Shown here one piece after another: positions 57,772-64,000 of a stretch of 64,000 nucleotides of DNA. The DNA comes from Iris pallida. Its lineage: Eukaryota > Streptophyta > Magnoliopsida > Asparagales > Iridaceae. The stretch's first letter is position 1. Each line of letters begins with the position of its first letter. The translations under genes were made by a program, and so were the position numbers. The notes beneath the pieces were generated by a model, which saw only the letters and a program-made list of their open reading frames with translations, was not told the DNA's origin and did no database searches. The stretch is from the NCBI GenBank assembly GCA_029216955.1, contig JANAVB010044017.1:3042844-3106843 (forward strand), in the 5' to 3' direction.

Positions 57772-60137
57772 ACATACACCACTCAGAACAAGTCTCATCC
57801 TCGAGACTTTCCTGAAGACAAGCCATCCTTATCATTTCTATGGCCAAGACTTAATCGTACACACTCCGTCTATGCGTTCCTTCGATTCTGAGCCACGCTC
57901 GCGCGACTATCAATCCTTTCCTTTAACTCGATTTCAAGTCCTCGACACTTTTCCATTCCTCAAGTCTTACTTGAACTCAACGTATCACTTGGCTGGATCG
58001 TACATGCATTCCAGGCATCCCCAAAAAACATGCGTTCAGCCAAGCCGTATGATAGAGAATTCGTCATTCTCACTCGAGTCGTATCGTGCACATACTCAGG
58101 TGTCCCTAAAATATATTCTTGTCAGCGGAATCTCATGAGGGGTATTCCTATATTCGTAATTCACACTATCCATCCATGCCAATCCTCAAGATCAATCTTT
58201 TGATTGCTAACTCTTGAAACAGGCCGTCTCGCCTAACCGCTAGGCCATTTCTCAAGACTAAGTCAATGTCAGGATTGGAATCATAGTTCCCCAACAATAA
58301 TGCCAACACTGACCCCAATCCTAGGGTTAAACTAAAGTCGGTAGTACATAATTTTTCTACCCAAGCTCGCGTCACTCAGATTTCTAAACATCGAGCACGA
58401 TCACCTATTCGCATCAATGTATTCGTTACGCGTATTCGAATCCATTAAACTTACCAATTCTAACCAATTCATGTATTCGATCATGGGGTCATCTAGCTCG
58501 ATAACATGTTGTGCCCCAATCTCACGCGAGTCCGATTATCTACGGCGGTTCATGAATCACCATGCAACGCTCCGTGGAATAATCATTCTCATTGGGGCGT
58601 AACTCTTGCTTGAGTCTAGACTAATTCATTCTCGATACGCGGATTGGACCTATTCAATCCTCAAGATCAATCGTCAAGCACACTGAGTCATTTTCGAGTT
58701 AACCTTCGCGTCAAACCACAATCGATGTATACAAGTTGCCACGCCATACAAGTTCGATCACCCCCGCTGTATGAATCACCATACCAGCGCTCACGTAGAG
58801 TGATTGTCCTAATCGGCGTGACGCATGTACGAGACTGGAGTTGCGCACGTATAAGACAAGAACATCAACGTTGTGGTTATCGACGAAACAAATCCAAACA
58901 TTTTATTTTACTCCAAGCCAAGATCTCAATTCGATAGTCCGATCGCCATTCATTCAACTAGAAAATCCTCGAGCCAAGTCTATCTTTTCCTTGACGTATT
59001 TCAACATCCCGAGTATAGCATCCATCGGAACAATGACATTTTACACGATCATTGTTCCTCGAATCAGAGTACCCCCGAGTTATCGCACATTGATCTTTGA
59101 TACGCCTCAATACTATCGACGATGTACGTAACCTGACGATCTTCTTTTGTAACGAACTCCGAGTCGTGCAACTGATGCTATTGTCCGAATTGGATATACC
59201 ATAATTTCATTCGATCAAATCCGAAATCACAAGTGCGATCCTCTAGCTTCTTCGATCAAGACATACATTTTTATTCATCATTCTGAGTCATTTTCTAACT
59301 TGCGTTGCCCATTCACAAGTTGTCCGAACGACATCTAGTTCGGGACATTCGAAGTTATGACCAACTAAGCGTGACGCGTTCTAAGGCTTTGCGCGATCGC
59401 ATCGCCTCGCCGACATACTCATTGTTACTCGTAATCCTCAACTTTCGCTCGAATGATTTCCAAGACAAAGCATACACCACTCAGGATTCGAGCCATCCGA
59501 TCTAGACCAAATCACATTCGCGTTACTATCACATCCTTCAGATTCGTTTGATGGATCCTTAGCGTAATCGCTCACGTCGTGTCGATGTACTAAGTCGTTC
59601 TTACTATTCCTCAAAATCCAAATCAATCTTCCGTGCACACCTAATCGTTAGTCCAATAGTATTTCTATCGATATACACTCTAAGTGTATCTTCGTTCCCG
59701 ACCGAGCGATACTTGATATTGTTCGCGACTCGATTGCACCAAAAAGTCGAGGTGCACGACGTGTGACACAACTTAGCCAAAAGGCCCGGTACATAGCTAT
59801 CCCATACGGACTATATTCGAGTTTGCATGCTCGTTTGCTAATGTCGATGTAGGACTATTCGGGTACGCACACGACTTTGCTAACTTTAGCACGTGTTTTC
59901 ATTCAAGTCAAGTTGACACCGTTCGACACAAAGGCCTACTGATGTATTTTGACAATGGCATACCGATGCGTTCGATTGAACGCTTGTACGAGCTTTTGAA
60001 AATATTTAGACTTATTGTATGGACATGCCGTGGGACATTTGAGAGAGAGCGCACACTTCTTTAACAACGACGAGCTTTCAAAACTGAGAAATTCAACTTG
60101 AAGTCCAAGGACGTAAAGTCATGCTCTGATACAATTA
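57772..60137 (-). other. LARD-2 internal region, non-coding
   Basis: 2366 bp with many scattered TCGA and CGA-containing words and no recognisable domain. The longest open stretches (about 97 codons at 58644-58937) show no known motif. No clear polypurine tract at the left edge. Confidence 0.65.
60123..60134 (-). other. LARD-2 primer-binding site (iMet-like)
   Basis: The minus strand reads TTGTATCAGAGC, one base from TGGTATCAGAGC. It sits three nt from the LTR edge. Confidence 0.75.
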
Positions 60138-61637
60138 TGTCACACCCCGCTCCCGTAGGAGCGATCGTCCTCGCTAAGGCGTGATGCCGCACGATCCTAG
60201 ATTACGCTCGTGCAAGGCAGTTTTATAACGGCCGATTACAGCGGCGGCGATGGGGTCGTCGCACAGATGTCCCAAGCAGAAACATTGAACATGCAGCAAA
60301 AATTTAAAGGTAAAATACAAGTTATTCAAAAGAACTCTTTATTGATATTGAATAATCAGATTACAATAGGCGCAAGGCCATGATTACAAGTTTCTCGTGC
60401 TCACTTTTCTCTTATTTTATAAGTCACTCTGCTCTCTCTCATCTCTCGATTCGATGCTTGAGCCAGCGGAAGCTTTGGAAGGCAATGTCCATACATTATG
60501 TCCCGTATAAGTCTTTGACTCTACGTGGCAGCACACTTCAAGTCGCCAAGGAACTCTGTGCCTCGACGCATCCAAGCGAGCTCCGCGCCATGAGCTTCTA
60601 CCTGTGCCTGCACATGAAAACTATATGGGTGTCAGTACTCAACTGTACTGGTAGAGTGAGCACCTCGCCCACTCATACAAAACCGACACGTTTATTTACT
60701 TTGTGCATTATAAGTCCCTTTCGATTGTCTTGCTAGTCTTGTCTTAGGATCAGTTTTAAGACTATGATGTCTGACCAACTCGATGTGCAACGACATGGTC
60801 GTGCTATAATGCCAACGTGTATTTCGATCGAGGTAGCACCTCAACGCTTACGTACTCGACCGAACTTTAACTCGGGATGGCAGGGTTGTGCCATACTCTA
60901 TTCACGACTTAAAATATTCGAGACAGTGCTTCGTCGAGGAGCAACTTATGCGAACTCGGCCGTGCCAAGACTTTTACTTAAACTCAAGTACCGCTAGACC
61001 AATTCTCGTGCCAACGATGTCAAAGGAATGACTCGTGCAGGTCGTGCCTCTAAACCTTGCTTAGACTTGTTCGTGCATGAAGAATTAGGCCGTGTCTCGT
61101 AACTTACCAAGACTTATCCATGCTACCGCCTTGTGGTCTTCCTGCTCGACTCATAAACCAACTTAGACAAGACTTGCCAAACCTAGTGTCGATTTCATGA
61201 ACATCCTGACGCCAAGTATCGTGCCAAGCACGGTGCCTATGCTGCAGCCCAATCTCAGGCCCAGACTTTATGTTACCGACTAAACACGCATTCAAGTTCT
61301 AGACTCAATCCAAAGGCATACACGCGGTTTGCCGCTATTCTGCCGACCCATCTACATGAGTGGTCACTAGCAATGTTAAGCTATCTTAGACTCGGCTCAA
61401 GATATCGGCTCGTTCCTCCATGGATAGCTAGCCCTGGAAGCACCAAGTATCTCCTATGCGGTTATCCAACATCCTAACGTGAGCCGCCTCGCTTCTCCCG
61501 GGCCGACATGATCCCGGTGCCCCGACGATCATTCGAGAAGACTATACCTTGTCGACAAGTTGTCCAATGACCATGCAAGACTCAAATTCAATCTATCAAG
61601 TCCTTCCTTATCATGACCATTCTTTCCGTCTTTCTAT

Positions 61638-61817
61638 CGAGACTCCCAAGTAGCGGAACCGATCTCGTATACGAGATTTATCAAGACTTAGCGAGACTCC
61701 CAAGTAGCGGGACCAATCTCGTACGGGACTTATCGAGGCTCCCAAGTAGCGGGACCGATCTCGTGTGCGGGACTTATCGAGACTTAGCGAGACTCCCAAG
61801 TAGCGGGACCGATCTCG
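61638..61817. repeat. Minisatellite in LARD-2 right LTR, four units
   Basis: Same core as 56558-56852 with four units. Confidence 0.9.
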
Positions 61818-62220
61818 GCGACAACCAATCGCGTGGACTTCCTTTGATCGTGTCATACTCTTTACGAAATCCACCGTAGCTCGTGCCTTAGATAGACCTA
61901 GTTCTATAGGCGACACTATCGCTCAAGTCATATACTTCATACGATGAGCCTTATTCTCAAGGGACTACGCGACTTGACAACCGCAGATAGAGCGACACGG
62001 TGCTAGAAATGGCTTCGATAGCCCAACATAACCCTTGTCTAACTTATTCGGGCAGCGACTCGATGAGCAAAGGCTACGCCGAGCTCCACGTCGAGGGAAC
62101 GTGCTATGCACGGGGTCGACTTGAACAACCAACTCTTGGGTGCCTGGACTTAAGCCAACAAGCCGTGCAAGACGACTTAACCCACGGGACATGCAAAGGC
62201 TATGCCAAGCCTTGGACGAC

Positions 62221-62380
62221 GGGACCGTGCATGCTTTATTAAGCATTCATGCGGGCGATGCCTATGACTTTAGCTAATTCGAGTATTGGGACAAAATGAC
62301 GGGACCGTGCATGCTTTATCAAACATTCATGCGGGCGATGCCTATGACTTAGGCTAATTCGAGTGTCGTGGCAACTTATC
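62221..62380. repeat. Two-unit 80-bp tandem repeat in LARD-2 right LTR
   Basis: Counterpart of 57256-57415, with GGGACCGTGCATGCT at 62221 and 62301. Confidence 0.88.
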
Positions 62381-63021
62381 AACTTAGGCCAACTTCCTTC
62401 TCCCAAGACACGGGATGAAGGACCGAGTGTCTTTTAAAAGCACGCTGAGCCAACTTCTAAACAGACCGTGGGACCATTTTCCACGTTCTAAGACATTTCG
62501 ACCCGTCGGGATTATTCCCTTAGCTATGTGCTTTCGTAGATTTTATATTAGCCTACTTGTGCAAGTTGAAAACATGCGAGTTATTAAGTGTAGGCTAAGA
62601 TGAGGCAAGTTCATCGAAACTACCCCACCTGAGCGAGGAGTCGCCTCGACTGAGCGAGCCTTCGAGCAGCCATTGCAAGGCTAAGTCCGCACGCCATCGG
62701 CGTTTCAATTCCTCCGATTGACTTTGCGGGACGGGGTACTACAACTGCTACTCCCAAGATTGGAATCACTACAAGAAAAAGACCCTATTATAACGTTTGA
62801 AAAGAGGTTATTACAATAGTTCATTTATAAATGTGACAAAATTTTCGTAACCCCATATAATATGATGGTTTAAAGAGATTTTGGCTTATTATAACGATTT
62901 GTGGCGCTAAGGGTTATATAAGATTAGAACATATGTAACGTTGTTTGAAGCAGTCATTATAAAAGGTAATAAAAAATGTTGTAGCGGCCGCTCGAACCCC
63001 CACTCTAACTTTTAACTTCTC

Positions 63022-63831
63022 ATGTCCCATCAAAATTCGACTACAGAAAACCCTCTTTTCATAACAGTCTTCTCTCTTCTCCTCTCTCCCTCTTTCAGAG
63101 AAAACCCTTTCTCCTCCGCTCTAACTTTCCCCCTCTCTTTCCTCTCACTTTCTCGAGCCCCCAAGAGAAAACCCTCTCCTCTTCTACAGCCACCACTCCC
63201 GCGTCTTGCTCTACCGCTTCCTCCCACTCCTAGCAAGCCCTCCACTTTCTCACCCTCTCCTTCTCCGCGTCTCTCTTCCCTCTCACTTTACATGGGCCTC
63301 TTCCATGCCACGTGGTCGCGGCGGTCCGACGATGACAAGGTATGTTGTGCCCTATTTTTTATCATTGTAGTTTAGGGTTACATTAGGTTTAGGGTTCTAA
63401 GTTTTACTCTAATTTTTGTAAGTTTAGGGTTAGGTTAGGGTTAGGGTTCTAAGTTGTGTCCTAATTTCTATAATTGTTTTGCCCTAATTTATGCCCCATA
63501 GAGAAACTATATGATTTTTGTCCTGATTTCTGTTTGGGTTAGGGTTAAAGTTAGGATTTCTGTCCTAATTTCTTTTTTCTACTAATTTCTGCTCTGGTTG
63601 GACCATTTTTGTTTTGTTCAACAACTTTTTTTGTCATTGAAGAGTTTTTTTTTAATTACTGTTGTGCAGAAAGTAGGAACAATCGGCCAAAAAGTGAGCA
63701 AATCTCCTTCAGTTGAAGGCATTAAAGGTATTGAAGAAAAAGTTCATCTAATTGCTACATTTTATTCGATGAATTTATGTATAACTTGCGCAATGAAGTT
63801 CTCTTCGTATAATAAATTTGAAAGGCTATAA
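63022..63831 (+). CDS. Possible two-exon gene inside the CACTA element, function unknown
   Basis: Exon 1 could run from the ATG at 63022 to 63339, ending DDDK at a donor AAG|GTATGT in phase 0. A T-rich stretch ends TTGTGCAG at 63669, and exon 2 would read KVGTIGQKVSKSPSVEGIKG on to a stop at 63831, or splice again at AAAG|GTATTG near 63727. The 5' part of exon 1 is pyrimidine-rich and looks like leader, so the ATG at 63291 (MGLFHATWSRR) may be the better start. No transposase domain is visible. It may be the first part of an element gene or a captured host fragment. Confidence 0.35.
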
Positions 63832-63914
63832 ATATTGGTGTTAGTATAATTCATATGATGTACCATTCACTAAAATACATATATCCATTCACTTGAAAGG
63901 CTATAAATATAATT

Positions 63915-64000
63915 TGTACATCCTTTATGATGTAGTGTTCACTAAAGTATAGTGTGTACATCCTTTATGATGTAGTGTTTACTAAATATAGATATTCATT
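63915..64000. repeat. Short 40-bp tandem repeat at the window end
   Basis: TGTACATCCTTTATGATG with TAGTGTT(C/T)ACTAAA occurs at 63915 and 63955. A looser related unit precedes it near 63840-63880. Confidence 0.7.

Larger units (their letters stand above)
55057..62743 (-). mobile_element. LARD-2: complete non-coding LTR element with 2.6-2.7-kb LTRs
   Basis: LTRs at 55057-57771 and 60138-62743 start TGTCAC(G/A)CCCCGC and end TACTACA or CACTACA. Internal region 57772-60137 has no gag or pol. TSD is ACGGC (55052-55056) and ACTGC (62744-62748), one mismatch. A near-iMet primer site lies at 60123-60134, which sets the minus orientation. Interrupts Tat gag, whose frame resumes across it. Different family from A and B. 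Confidence 0.85.
60138..62743 (-). repeat. LARD-2 5' LTR (right)
   Basis: 2606 bp, TGTCACACCCCGC...GGTACTACA. Shorter than the left LTR mainly through two fewer minisatellite units. No gene. Confidence 0.88.
49865..62766 (-). mobile_element. Tat-lineage Ty3/Gypsy element, decayed, outermost layer
   Basis: Coding remains at 49865-55056 read gag, protease, RT, RNase H on the minus strand. Integrase and the rest of pol are not seen and should lie beyond A-old to the left. The right part is interrupted by LARD-2 (55057-62743); 62749-62766 continues the gag text after it and is then cut by the CACTA element at 62767. No LTR of this element is visible. Tat-lineage assignment is from protein wording. 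Confidence 0.75.
62767..64000. mobile_element. CACTA-type DNA transposon, left end; runs off the window
   Basis: Starts CACTACAAGAAAAA, the canonical CACTA terminus, where Tat gag text stops. The first 220 bp have repeats of TTATAACG, GTTATTACAA and related words, expected subterminal repeats. A coding-like segment with possible intron follows (63022-63831). The right end and the 3-bp TSD (expected AAT) are not in view. Its repeats differ from those at 14185-15358, so a different family. Confidence 0.7.

Noticed and set aside
57872..59505. Series of plus-strand ORFs of 60-97 codons in the LARD-2 internal region
   Set aside because: No start context, no shared domain, several frames; expected by chance in this composition.
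62984..62991. GCGGCCGC (NotI site), possible cloning junction
   Set aside because: Flanking sequence is continuous with the CACTA element and shows no vector sequence; a chance site.

Overview
The window looks like a repeat-packed, probably heterochromatic block of a large plant nuclear genome. I find no host protein gene, rRNA, true tRNA or CRISPR array. Every protein remnant I recognise belongs to a transposable element, and all retroelement coding is on the minus strand. The plant assignment rests on Ty1/Copia SIRE-type, Ty3/Gypsy chromovirus (Tekay/Del-like) and Tat-lineage proteins, kilobase-scale LTRs, a tRNA-iMet primer site and CACTA-type DNA transposons. The species cannot be named from this sequence.

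The layout is one nested stack, resolved from LTR edges, target-site duplications (TSDs) and the continuity of the interrupted sequence. Level 0 is a decayed Tat-lineage Gypsy element (49865-55056 and 62749-62766). It is broken three times. On its left, an old LTR element (A-old: internal part 1-1130, right LTR starting at 1131 and ending at 49864) sits in its RNase H region. In its gag sits a complete non-coding LTR element, LARD-2 (55057-62743). At 62767 a CACTA element begins and runs off the window. The A-old LTR is itself split twice: by element B (2750-10360, TSD CATCC/CGTCC) and by element A-young (10412-48078, TSD GATCG). A-young carries a SIRE-like Copia element (13157-23700, TSD GCACG) in its left LTR. 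Its right LTR carries a chromovirus dimer (27076-45607, TSD AAGGT) arranged LTR-internal-LTR-internal-LTR. The Copia's left LTR holds a 1.17-kb non-autonomous CACTA element (14185-15358). This gives five layers in places.

Functional links: A-old, A-young and B encode no protein, yet they share with the chromovirus a 19-bp sequence next to the primer-site LTR and a motif just inside the other LTR. This suggests they are non-autonomous passengers of such chromoviruses. The Copia keeps a third ORF in the env position with a TATA-like element upstream of it. All gag-pol regions carry stops, frameshifts or deletions, although single domains remain readable.
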